DNA of 64,000 nucleotides from Planctomycetia bacterium TMED53. GTDB lineage: Bacteria; Planctomycetota; UBA8108; UBA1146. Numbering within the stretch: the first letter of the stretch is position 1; every line of letters starts with the position of its first letter. Of the stretch, positions 37,818 through 46,780 are shown one piece after another. Position numbers and translations under genes: made by a program. The DNA lies in NCBI GenBank assembly GCA_002167285.1, contig NHDG01000067.1:86093-150092 (forward strand), written 5' to 3'. The notes beneath the pieces were generated by a model, which was not told the DNA's origin, did not search any database, and saw nothing but the letters and a program-made list of their open reading frames with translations.

Positions 37818-39484
37818 TCCCGTCTTGCAATCACCAAGGTAATATCATCGGTCGGTTCCGCGCCCGCCACATGTGCTTCCAAATCGGCCAACACGCCATC
37901 GACTAAAGATTGGGGATCTGAAGAATTCAAATTCTGCAGCACTCTAGCAAAGGCCTCGAGGCCATATTCTACACCACTGTCATTCATCGCTTCCACGATT
38001 CCGTCGGTGTAGAGGATCAAAGCATCTCCCCGCTCCAACTGGACGTCACTTATTTCCAGAGCTTGCTGAAAAACCGGGCCGCCATCGATCCCGAGGGCGA
38101 TCCCCCCTGGTTGAAACTGCTCGACTCTGCCATTTGCTCGCAGGATCAAAGGCGGATTATGTCCTGCTCGGGCGATCCGTACTCTTCCACGGTCAGCGAC
38201 GATCTCTGCCCAAGCCAGTGTGACAAACATCCCGTCCGTCATATCTTTGGACAAACTCGCATTGATACTTTCCAGCATCGATTGGGCATCGGGGTGAATC
38301 CGTGCAGCCATGCGAACCAGACTTCGAGTCATCGTCATCACCAAACTGCCCGCGAGGCCCTTACCCGATACATCCGCAACGACGATTCCCGCACGATCTC
38401 CTGCGAGGGGAACCACATCGTAGTAATCGCCACCGACCTCTTTCGCTGACTGATAATAATGGGCGATTTCGATTCCAGAGATTTCGGGAAGCTCTCGGGG
38501 TAACAGCGCATTCTGGATTCCACTGGCGATATTGAGGTCGCGGGCAACTGCTTGAGCTTGCATCTCCTGTTCCCGGGCTTCCGCCAGAAAACGGGTCATA
38601 CGGTTAAAGGATGACGCGAGAGAACCCAGCTCGTCCGTCGTTCGTACCTGGGATTGGTGATCGAGATTTCCTCTGGCCACCATCGCCATATCTTCACGCA
38701 AGCGGCGCACCGGCCTCGTCAGCAAAAATCCGACGACCAAAACCAATGGAATACCGATCAACAATGCTGACCAAACCAGTTTATTGGTGGAGCTTTGAAG
38801 CTCTTCTTCGAGTGCGGCAATAGATCGAGCACTGAGAAGTAACTGCACAGACCCTGCTCCTCCTGGAAGCTTCTTTTCAAAGGAACGGATCGGCACCACC
38901 CCATCGGAACCTGAGACATCTCCTTCCAGAACCACTACTCCATCCGCGGAGCCAGAATTGAGGTTGCCTGATTCAAGGCGAAACTTCAGTCGATCTCCAC
39001 CGCGGGCACTGGCGATCAATCTGGTACCGGTGCCATCGAGGACCAGCAGATCGAGAACTGGCGTATCGCCACCCTGCTGCAGGAACCCGGCGAGACGATT
39101 TTCAAGTTTCAGTTGCGAGCTTTCACGCTCCTCGAAGGGCATCTCTGTACGAGTCCAGAAGGGGTCCACGAAAGAATGCGCCAACTTGACCAACTCAAGG
39201 CCATTTTGGTGAAGCAGTCGAGAGGTCGAATCGAGGGAAGAAGTGGTCAAAGAATTGGAAACCCCGATGACGAAGGCGAGAAGAATCAATCCCGCCACAA
39301 CCCCGTATTTGACGGAGATGGGAAAGATCTGCTTGGGAGGCCGCTCACCGGAGCGCCCTCCTCGATTTCGAATCTTTGCGGATGTCAGGGCCAATCTGCC
39401 TCCAGATTCGGCGAGAAATCGAACGGTGCCTTGCCGTCGGCGGGTCACCCCCCTACCGTAAATTCGAATGGGGTCCAATCCCAC
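37814..39484 (-). CDS. Membrane HAMP-containing PP2C/SpoIIE-like serine phosphatase (RsbU type)
   Basis: TM segments; RPVRRLREDMAMVARGNLDHQSQVRTTDELGSLASSFNRM; YYQSAKEVGGDYYDVVPL; GIVVADVSGKGLAGSL; LILYTDGIVEAMN. Confidence 0.92.
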   Translation of the reverse strand: MGLDPIRIYGRGVTRRRQGTVRFLAESGGRLALTSAKIRNRGGRSGERPPKQIFPISVKYGVVAGLILLAFVIGVSNSLTTSSLDSTSRLLHQNGLELVKLAHSFVDPFWTRTEMPFEERESSQLKLENRLAGFLQQGGDTPVLDLLVLDGTGTRLIASARGGDRLKFRLESGNLNSGSADGVVVLEGDVSGSDGVVPIRSFEKKLPGGAGSVQLLLSARSIAALEEELQSSTNKLVWSALLIGIPLVLVVGFLLTRPVRRLREDMAMVARGNLDHQSQVRTTDELGSLASSFNRMTRFLAEAREQEMQAQAVARDLNIASGIQNALLPRELPEISGIEIAHYYQSAKEVGGDYYDVVPLAGDRAGIVVADVSGKGLAGSLVMTMTRSLVRMAARIHPDAQSMLESINASLSKDMTDGMFVTLAWAEIVADRGRVRIARAGHNPPLILRANGRVEQFQPGGIALGIDGGPVFQQALEISDVQLERGDALILYTDGIVEAMNDSGVEYGLEAFARVLQNLNSSDPQSLVDGVLADLEAHVAGAEPTDDITLVIARRE

Positions 39485-39511
39485 ATCGTTTTACCAAACA
39501 GAGAGCACTTT

Positions 39512-40822
39512 GTGCGAAGACATGGAGCCCATTTGAGCGGTCCCGGTTTCGAAAAAGACCCCCGAACCATCTGGTTAATGGCCATTTGCCGCTTTGGCGA
39601 AGCTGTGGCGGTCGGCATGCTGATTCCGGCATTGCCCCTCTTTCTTGGCGGGTTGACCACACCTGGGGTCGATCGCTTGACCACCTCTATTGCCGAATGG
39701 TTCCCGGGATTTGCTGAATCGTTTCCAGATCTGCTCGATCCGAGCCAAGAATTCCTCACTGCGATTCTTTTTAGTATCACCGGACTGGCGATGGCAGGGG
39801 TACAAATCGTCTCCGGTCGGATCTCCGATCGCTTCGACACCCGTAAAAGCCTCATCCTTCTCGGAATGTTCCTGGGAGCGTTTTGTTCATACGCGTTGCA
39901 CTTTGTTGATAGCTATTACCAACTCCTCGGTGTTCGAATTCTTCAGGGGGCATTCCTCGGAATGACGTTCCCACCGATGATGGCGATCATCGCCCGCAAT
40001 GCCCCGGACAATGCCGGGGGCAAAGTCATCGGTACCTATTCAACGATTCGACTCTTGGGCTTCGGCATCGGCCCAGTGCTCGGTGGTTTTGTTGGCGATA
40101 TGGGTGGCTATGACCTCGTCTTCATCGTCTCCGGATCACTACTGCTGACCAGCGTGTTACTGGTTTCGATTCGTATCCATGATCCCAAGGAGTTTCCCGG
40201 TGGGGTCCACGCAGAGAAGCGGGATCGTCCACCGGTAGAACCGGTTTTCCGACTCCTCGCCCTGAGCATCTTTGTCATGATGGTGGGGATCAGTGCGGTG
40301 ATCTCACTGTTTCCTTTTTATGAACGGGAATTCGCAGCAACCCAATCGGAGCTGGGAATGATGTTCGCTATTTTTGTTGGCAGTCGCTGCCTGTTTCAGT
40401 ACCCAAGTGGCTGGATCGGTGACCATCTCGACAAGAAGTGGCTGTTGATGTTTGGGCTGGCGGCGTTTGTACCGCTGGTCGCACTGCAAGCCCACGTTGA
40501 AAACCTGACCACACTCACCTGGATTCGCGCCGGGCTTGGTGTTGTCTCAGCAGCGATCAGTACTTCGGTGGGCGGCATCAGTGCCGAGCGCAGTCTTCCT
40601 GGCAATCGGGCGCGGACGATGGGACTGAACACCATGTCCTTTAGTTTGGGCACAGCCGTGGGGCCTAGTCTTACAGGCTTCATCGAAACCCAGAGCACCG
40701 CTTTTGCGATTCCCGCCGTTGCTGGCGGATTGCTGCTCTTATCATTGGGTGTGTTGTTACCGTCAGATCGCCACTTCAAAAGGCTCCAAGGCTCTGCGGG
40801 TTCTACCGCTGCTGCAGCCTAA
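39512..40822 (+). CDS. MFS transporter
   Basis: 12-TM-like hydrophobic pattern, SGRISDRFDTRKSLILLGM and WIGDHLDKKWLLMFG loops; GTG 39512 or TTG 39533 likely start (ORF open from 39113). Confidence 0.85.
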   Translation: MRRHGAHLSGPGFEKDPRTIWLMAICRFGEAVAVGMLIPALPLFLGGLTTPGVDRLTTSIAEWFPGFAESFPDLLDPSQEFLTAILFSITGLAMAGVQIVSGRISDRFDTRKSLILLGMFLGAFCSYALHFVDSYYQLLGVRILQGAFLGMTFPPMMAIIARNAPDNAGGKVIGTYSTIRLLGFGIGPVLGGFVGDMGGYDLVFIVSGSLLLTSVLLVSIRIHDPKEFPGGVHAEKRDRPPVEPVFRLLALSIFVMMVGISAVISLFPFYEREFAATQSELGMMFAIFVGSRCLFQYPSGWIGDHLDKKWLLMFGLAAFVPLVALQAHVENLTTLTWIRAGLGVVSAAISTSVGGISAERSLPGNRARTMGLNTMSFSLGTAVGPSLTGFIETQSTAFAIPAVAGGLLLLSLGVLLPSDRHFKRLQGSAGSTAAAA

Positions 40823-41313
40823 AATCGACTGAGCAAGTCTCCGGGTAGCTGTGCGAGTCCCAACAGGATCACCGCTGCCAAGATTCCCGCCGCCACATCA
40901 TCGAGCAAGACTCCCCAACCGCCAGGCTTCTCTTCCAACTTACGGATGCCAAAGGGTTTCAAAATGTCGAAGAGTCGAAAGAGCAAGAAGGCAAGAATCC
41001 AAGGAGTCCAGGTTTGTGGTAACCACGGCATGACGGAAAGTGCAGCATATTGACCAGCGGCTTCATCGATGACCACCACCCCCGGATCTTTACGACCGAA
41101 AAGGGACTGAATGCGTTCACCGGGAAGAACGCAGCCCGCCATCGATATCAGAGTCAAAACCGGAAACAAAAATGGAAGTGCCGCCTCAGGAAGTTGAAAC
41201 CAAAGCAGTGCCCCCACCGCTAATGAGGCGGCAGAGCCGGCAGTTCCTGGTGCAACGGGAAAGTAACCGCTACCGAAGAAGGTCAGAATGATGCGATCGG
41301 TTTTAGCGGACAC
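40819..41313 (-). CDS. pgpA: Phosphatidylglycerophosphatase A
   Basis: GSGYFPVAPGTAGSAASL; DPGVVVIDEAAGQ; RLFDILKPFGIRKLEEKPGGWGVLLDDVAAG. Confidence 0.94.
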   Translation of the reverse strand: MSAKTDRIILTFFGSGYFPVAPGTAGSAASLAVGALLWFQLPEAALPFLFPVLTLISMAGCVLPGERIQSLFGRKDPGVVVIDEAAGQYAALSVMPWLPQTWTPWILAFLLFRLFDILKPFGIRKLEEKPGGWGVLLDDVAAGILAAVILLGLAQLPGDLLSRF

Positions 41314-41976
41314 TCAAGTCACCGGGTCTGACTTTTTGCTGTTGCGCACCCCGGCCACCAGATAATCCATACCGGACCAAAGTGTCGTCACCAGCGTGCC
41401 CCAGAAGAGCGGTTCCGTCAGATTTTCGAGGAGGCCGAAGAGGGTCTTCCAGATGGACTCGTCACTCATCCCGGCGACGAAATCGCGATTGCCCTCCACC
41501 AGCATCACCGCCGGGATCAGGATCGACTGCAGAATCATCTTCAGCTTGCCGCCGATGCTGGGCGCCACCTCCTGGCCCTGGGATTCAAAATACGATTTGA
41601 GTCCACTGACCACAAACTCGCGGGTGACGACGATGACGACAAACCATGGCTTGATCAGATCGGGGGCAAACTTCACCAGGTAGATGAGGCTGCCACAGAT
41701 GACGATCTTGTCGACGAAGGTATCGGCAAGTCGACCGAACGCGGTGACCATCTTCCACTTGCGCGCCAGATACCCATCGATGGCATCGGTAGCGACACAG
41801 AGGATGAAGGCGACGGTGGCGATGTTGAGAGCCAGATGTCGATCGCCGATGCCCCAGCCCTGCAACTCCAGGGTGAGCATGGCAAAGAGCAACACGGCGA
41901 TGCCCAGCCGACTGATGGTGATCAGGTTCGGCAGGTTCTTCCAGTCGCCGGATGATTTCGTGGCTGTCGAGTTCAT
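41314..41976 (-). CDS. pgsA: CDP-diacylglycerol--glycerol-3-phosphate 3-phosphatidyltransferase
   Basis: NLPNLITISRLGIAVLL; TDAIDGYLARKWKMVTAFGRLADTFVDK (CDP-alcohol motif). Confidence 0.94.
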   Translation of the reverse strand: MNSTATKSSGDWKNLPNLITISRLGIAVLLFAMLTLELQGWGIGDRHLALNIATVAFILCVATDAIDGYLARKWKMVTAFGRLADTFVDKIVICGSLIYLVKFAPDLIKPWFVVIVVTREFVVSGLKSYFESQGQEVAPSIGGKLKMILQSILIPAVMLVEGNRDFVAGMSDESIWKTLFGLLENLTEPLFWGTLVTTLWSGMDYLVAGVRNSKKSDPVT

Positions 41977-41992
41977 CCCTCTCCCTGCAGGT

Positions 41993-43345
41993 TCAGGAAC
42001 GGATCGGTTCGGCGATCAGGTCGTAGTCATCCATCTCGGTGATGCGACAGCGGACCAGTTCGCCCTGCTCCCCCGCTTCCTTCGGAACGCGGATGATGGA
42101 GTCTATCTCCGGAGCCTCGGCAAAGGAACGACCGAGCCACTGACCTGTTTCAGGGCACTCTTCATCGAGAAGCACATCGGTTTCACTCCCGACCCGCTCG
42201 CGGTTCCAGTCGAAGGCGACCTTCTGCTGTACCAGATACAATTCTTCCCGACGCTTCTCCTGCTCTTCCGCATCGATACGGCCGGGCAATTTTTCTGCGG
42301 GAGTGCCTTCTTCCGGAGACCAGGTGAAGACGCCGACCCGCTCCAGCTGGAACTCCTCGACAAAGTCGATGAGCTTCTGGAACATTTCGCGGGTCTCGCC
42401 GGGGAACCCGACGATGAAGGTAGTGCGCAGAACCAAATTCGGAATTCGATCGCGCATCTTGCGAAACAGCTCGACCGTATCCTTCTCGCCCATGCGCCTC
42501 CCCATGCGCTTGAGCATGGTGTCGTCGATGTGCTGGATCGGCATGTCGATGTAAGGAATCACTCGTTCAAGGCGGGCAACCGCATCGATCATCTCGTCGG
42601 AGAACTTGTAGGGATAGGTGTAGAGCAGGCGGATCCACTCGAGCCCTTCGACTTGGTCGAGTTGTTCCATGATCTGCGGCAGTAAGAACTCACCATCGAT
42701 GTCGCTGCCGTATGAGGTCAGATCCTGACTGATCAGATTGATCTCGCGGGCTCCGTTGGCGACCAGCTCTTTCGCTTCCTGCACGACCATCTCCGGCGGC
42801 TTCGAACGGAAGCGACCGCGGAAACTGGGAATCGAACAGAAGGTGCACGGGTTGTCACACCCTTCGGAGATTTTCAGATACGCGCTGTGGGCTGGAGTCA
42901 GCCGCAGTCGTGAATCTTCTGAATACGCCGGGTGGGTGCTATCGCCCACATGGACCCGCTCCGCCGCACGGGCCTCACGCACCTCCGCCATCAGACCGTT
43001 GAGGATCTCTGGCATCTTTGGGTACTCGGACATGCCGACGATGGCATCGATCTCGGGGATCTCTTTGGCCAGCTCTTCCGGGTAACGCTGCCCGAGACAA
43101 CCGGCGACGACGACGCGCTTGGCGGGGTCATCCTCCTTGAGGCGTACCAGGTCGAGGATGGCGTTGACCGATTCCTCCTTGGCACTCTCGATGAATCCGC
43201 AGGTATTGACCATCAGAATATCGGAGGTCTCCGGCTGCTGGGAAACCACAAAGCCCTCAGCCCCGAGCCGCCCGAGGATCACCTCGGAATCGACCAGGTT
43301 CTTGGGACAGCCCAAACTGACCATGTGGATGGCGACCGGATTCAC
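41993..43345 (-). CDS. rimO: Ribosomal protein S12 methylthiotransferase RimO
   Basis: VSLGCPKNLVDSEVILGRL; KISEGCDNPCTFCSIPSFRGRFRSK; YIDMPIQHIDDTMLKRMGR. Confidence 0.96.
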   Translation of the reverse strand: MNPVAIHMVSLGCPKNLVDSEVILGRLGAEGFVVSQQPETSDILMVNTCGFIESAKEESVNAILDLVRLKEDDPAKRVVVAGCLGQRYPEELAKEIPEIDAIVGMSEYPKMPEILNGLMAEVREARAAERVHVGDSTHPAYSEDSRLRLTPAHSAYLKISEGCDNPCTFCSIPSFRGRFRSKPPEMVVQEAKELVANGAREINLISQDLTSYGSDIDGEFLLPQIMEQLDQVEGLEWIRLLYTYPYKFSDEMIDAVARLERVIPYIDMPIQHIDDTMLKRMGRRMGEKDTVELFRKMRDRIPNLVLRTTFIVGFPGETREMFQKLIDFVEEFQLERVGVFTWSPEEGTPAEKLPGRIDAEEQEKRREELYLVQQKVAFDWNRERVGSETDVLLDEECPETGQWLGRSFAEAPEIDSIIRVPKEAGEQGELVRCRITEMDDYDLIAEPIRS

Positions 43346-43490
43346 GGGTGGCCTGACCTTTCTGCGAGACGAGACGTTACCTGTTCATGATCGCATTCTA
43401 GCATCTGCCATCAAAAGGACCATGCCACCGGGGCTTTCATCAGCAAGTTTCACCCCTGAGAATAGTTAGAACACCTTTGGAAAGGTATCC

Positions 43491-44501
43491 ATGGCGCTTC
43501 AGGGAACCCTTCGGGAATTGACGGAAATGGCCCTCACCAGCATCCGCCAGCCCTACCCCTTTTATCACGGGCAGGTTTATACCAGTACTGCTGACGTCAA
43601 CATCCCCGGGGAACTGACCCCGGTCTTCAATGGTGCCTTTGACTGGCACTCGGCGGTGCACGGGCATTGGACTCTGATCCGAGCTTTGCATGTAGATTCA
43701 GATCGATCTGAACTGGGTGATGATCACGCCGCAGAGATCGAACGATACCTCGCTGAATCCCTCAATGCAGAAGATCTCTCCCGTGAAGTCGCTTATGTCG
43801 AAGCTCACCCCCGATTCGAGGTGCCTTATGGAAGAGCATGGTTACTGACTCTTTGTGCAGAGTTACGGATGATGAAACATCCGCTGTTGACTCGCCTGGA
43901 GGACTTAGAAAGCGAAGCCCTCGGAGCCATCATCCGTTGGTGCAAGAAGCTGCATCGTCCGGTGCGCTCTGGGCAGCATGACCAATCGATGTATTCACTA
44001 GGCCATTTCTTCGATTGGGCCACTGTCGTCGGCGATACGACGAGCACCGATCGCATTCGCGAAATTGCCCTGCGTCACCATGCTGATGACCAACAACTGC
44101 CCTTGCACCTGGAGCCATCGAATCACGATTTCCTGTCACCCACTTTAGAAACAGCGGATCTGCTGCGGCGTGTGTTGTCCCCCGCAGATCTGAAAACATG
44201 GCTACAGCAGGCGGCCCCTGCACTCCTCGATGGTTCCTGGCCCAACGAACCGGTGACCTGCCCCGACCCCACCGATGGAAAACTCGCCCATCTAGATGGT
44301 CTCAATCTTTCACGGGCCCGGGCGCTTCAGGCCATGGCCCAACATTTCAAAAACGAAGATATGAATCTGTCGAGAAATCTTGCGCAACAAGCCCAAACCC
44401 ATCGGCAAGCAGGACTTCAAGGGATTCACCCGGAGCATTACGCCGGGAGTCACTGGCTAGCTTCCTTTGCACTAGAAGTGATCCATTTGCGCATGAACTG
44501 A
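43491..44501 (+). CDS. DUF2891-family protein
   Basis: HPAFNGAFDWHSAVHGHW-like segment (LTPVFNGAFDWHSAVHGHWTLIRAL); PYGRAWLLTLCAEL. Confidence 0.82.
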   Translation: MALQGTLRELTEMALTSIRQPYPFYHGQVYTSTADVNIPGELTPVFNGAFDWHSAVHGHWTLIRALHVDSDRSELGDDHAAEIERYLAESLNAEDLSREVAYVEAHPRFEVPYGRAWLLTLCAELRMMKHPLLTRLEDLESEALGAIIRWCKKLHRPVRSGQHDQSMYSLGHFFDWATVVGDTTSTDRIREIALRHHADDQQLPLHLEPSNHDFLSPTLETADLLRRVLSPADLKTWLQQAAPALLDGSWPNEPVTCPDPTDGKLAHLDGLNLSRARALQAMAQHFKNEDMNLSRNLAQQAQTHRQAGLQGIHPEHYAGSHWLASFALEVIHLRMN

Positions 44502-44605
44502 TTCAAAGCAAATCGGATTTTTACTCACAAAGCCATTTCTGGATCTAAAGGGCTAAATTGTTTACGATGAATGTTGCCCCGCGCCCACTGTGAAAGAGGT
44601 GCTGA

Positions 44606-45445
44606 ATGCGCTCCAGGAATGTTTACGCTCTTCAATTTATTTTGGCCTTGGTCATCAGCTTATCGGCGACCGCAAAGGGTTCAGCACAAAACACGCCATT
44701 CCCGATTCCAGTTCCACCAGGGAGTGGTAGCACTGGAGGATATAATAATGATCTCGGCATGAGCATCGCTGACATCACCGTAGAGCCGGGAGAACTTTTT
44801 GAGCTCGTCGTAGAAATCGACAACCCCAACCTGATCTTGGACTTTCAATTGTATTTGAATTCCTCATCAGCGGCGAACTGCCAGTTTTTGATCGCCAATC
44901 TTGGGGCCGGCATCGATGCCTATTCAGCAGCGAATGGAACTCTCCCACCAGGACAGTGCGACCTCTTTACCGAACCTTCCTCCGTATGGGCCCTCATGTT
45001 CTTTTATCCGGTTCCTTACCAAAGCTCGATTTACGGCAATGAGATCTATCGGATTAGCTGCGCTGCGGGAATGACTCCCGGAGAAGTGACTCTTCCGTGG
45101 TTTTACACCAGTAGCACTTCCATGAATGGTTTCTCTGGAGAAGTGATCGTGACGATTGCCGACCCGACACCGGCGATCACCGAAGTGATGCGCGGAGATG
45201 TCAATCTCGACAGCTCTTGCAACCTGACAGATGCCATCAACCTGCTCGACTACCTGTACGTCGGCAACTTTGAAAGCACCTGCATGGACGCTTGCGACAT
45301 CGATGACTCTGGAAACGTCAACCTGGCAGATGCCGTCAATCTACTGAGTGGGCTTTTTGGCGGTGGCTTCAATCTCGAAGATGCCTGCAAAGCAGACGGT
45401 ACCGCAGACAGCTTGGCAGAATGCATTGGATCTCCCTGCCCATAA
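44606..45445 (+). CDS. Secreted protein with C-terminal dockerin-like repeat pair
   Basis: Signal peptide; MRGDVNLDSSCNLTDAINLLDYLYVG…ACDIDDSGNVNLADAVNLLSGLFGGG. Confidence 0.8.
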   Translation: MRSRNVYALQFILALVISLSATAKGSAQNTPFPIPVPPGSGSTGGYNNDLGMSIADITVEPGELFELVVEIDNPNLILDFQLYLNSSSAANCQFLIANLGAGIDAYSAANGTLPPGQCDLFTEPSSVWALMFFYPVPYQSSIYGNEIYRISCAAGMTPGEVTLPWFYTSSTSMNGFSGEVIVTIADPTPAITEVMRGDVNLDSSCNLTDAINLLDYLYVGNFESTCMDACDIDDSGNVNLADAVNLLSGLFGGGFNLEDACKADGTADSLAECIGSPCP

Positions 45446-45469
45446 AGCCAATCCATAAAAACAAATATT

Positions 45470-45504
45470 CCCCTTGCGATGTAAATCGCAAGGGGAGTTT
45501 TTTT
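45470..45504 (+). terminator. Rho-independent terminator
   Basis: CCCCTTGCGAT-GTAA-ATCGCAAGGGG followed by AG and T7. Confidence 0.95.
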
Positions 45505-45539
45505 GGTTGGATTAATGCCAAAGAAATTCGCAAATCGAA

Positions 45540-45854
45540 TTATAAATGATTACTTGATCGATCAGCCTCATCGTCATCAGACAACAGAACACCGATCATT
45601 ATTTCAAAGATGGTCAGAAACCACTTCGGGTCATCAATTCCCAGTGTAATCATTGGTTCGTTTGCGATGCCATCACTCTGGATTCCCAGTGAAAATCCGT
45701 TATCGGTGAGATACTGCGCGCCTACAACAAATCCCCCATGAGGTACACTGACAGCATCAAACTGACTCGGAGTATTTCCTGAAGTTGCAAATCCTAAGTG
45801 AATGCCAACATTATCATTTAGTTTACGAGTCACTCCTAAGTGAACTCCCACCAA
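45540..45854 (-). CDS. Short hypothetical ORF, possibly an outer-membrane protein remnant
   Basis: TTG start; GVHLGVTRKLNDNVGIHLGFATSG beta-strand-like pattern; in-frame TAG just upstream. Confidence 0.3.
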   Translation of the reverse strand: MVGVHLGVTRKLNDNVGIHLGFATSGNTPSQFDAVSVPHGGFVVGAQYLTDNGFSLGIQSDGIANEPMITLGIDDPKWFLTIFEIMIGVLLSDDDEADRSSNHL

Positions 45855-46179
45855 CAGAAGATCAGGTGACTAAGAACTTTTTCGCCAACGCGAATTGGTA
45901 TTATTTAATGAACTCTGTGAAATCAGCGTAGTGCAATCCAGATATTGACAAAAGAAGTATAACTTGACTTTTCTATCAGCGATTCATCTAGCCTCTTTCG
46001 GGCCGCCATTGGTATTATAGTTATAGTTTCACAAATACCTGGTTTCGACTAACCACACTGATCAGAAATCAGAAGATGCTCAAGGCAAGACGATGATGGC
46101 TAGGAACGAGCGACTTCAGTAAAGCCTAGCTCGAACTCCGGAAAAATTTTTGACCTCAAGAATCCTCGGGGGCCACATG

Positions 46180-46764
46180 CTTCATAAGTTTCTTTCTCTC
46201 TTCAGAAGCAAAAGAAGATACAAAAATTTTCAGGAGTACTTCTTCGCCACCGCGCTGGCCGAACTAAAGCTACCGAATGATGATATCGAAATCGACCATT
46301 ACAATGGTCGCTGCTGGTCGCCAAAGACCGATTGGGTTCCGGTGGTGTTTCCTGAAAAAATCATCGCTTTCGTTGATCAGTTACCAAAGAAAAAGCTCCA
46401 AGATTACTTCTTCCGCGGATTTGTTTCATCCAATCGCAAGTGGTTGGAAAAGTATCCTGGATTTGAATCGTCGAATTACGGCAGAGATCGACAAACCAGG
46501 TTCAAACTCGATGAAGACTACTATCGCACACTCTCAGTAACTCGATATGGGCTTGCCCCCATCGGTGATTGCCCTTGGTCATATCGATTTTTTGAAGCGG
46601 TGATGTGTCACTCGATCCCGGTGATTGGAAAAGACGATCAAGATATCTTTGCCGAAGACTACGTCTACCTTCGAGATGGTACAGATCACTCCTACGATTC
46701 AGCTGCCTGTGCTGATAACTATCAAACCTTTTTGAAAAATCACACCCTCAGGCATATGCGCTAA
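46180..46764 (+). CDS. Exostosin/GT47-like glycosyltransferase
   Basis: LSVTRYGLAPIGDCPWSYRFFEAVMCHSIPVIGKDD; MLHKFL start inside ORF 46150..46764. Confidence 0.6.
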   Translation, partial: LHKFLSLFRSKRRYKNFQEYFFATALAELKLPNDDIEIDHYNGRCWSPKTDWVPVVFPEKIIAFVDQLPKKKLQDYFFRGFVSSNRKWLEKYPGFESSNYGRDRQTRFKLDEDYYRTLSVTRYGLAPIGDCPWSYRFFEAVMCHSIPVIGKDDQDIFAEDYVYLRDGTDHSYDSAACADNYQTFLKNHTLRHMR

Positions 46765-46780
46765 AAAAGAGTGACGGGCT

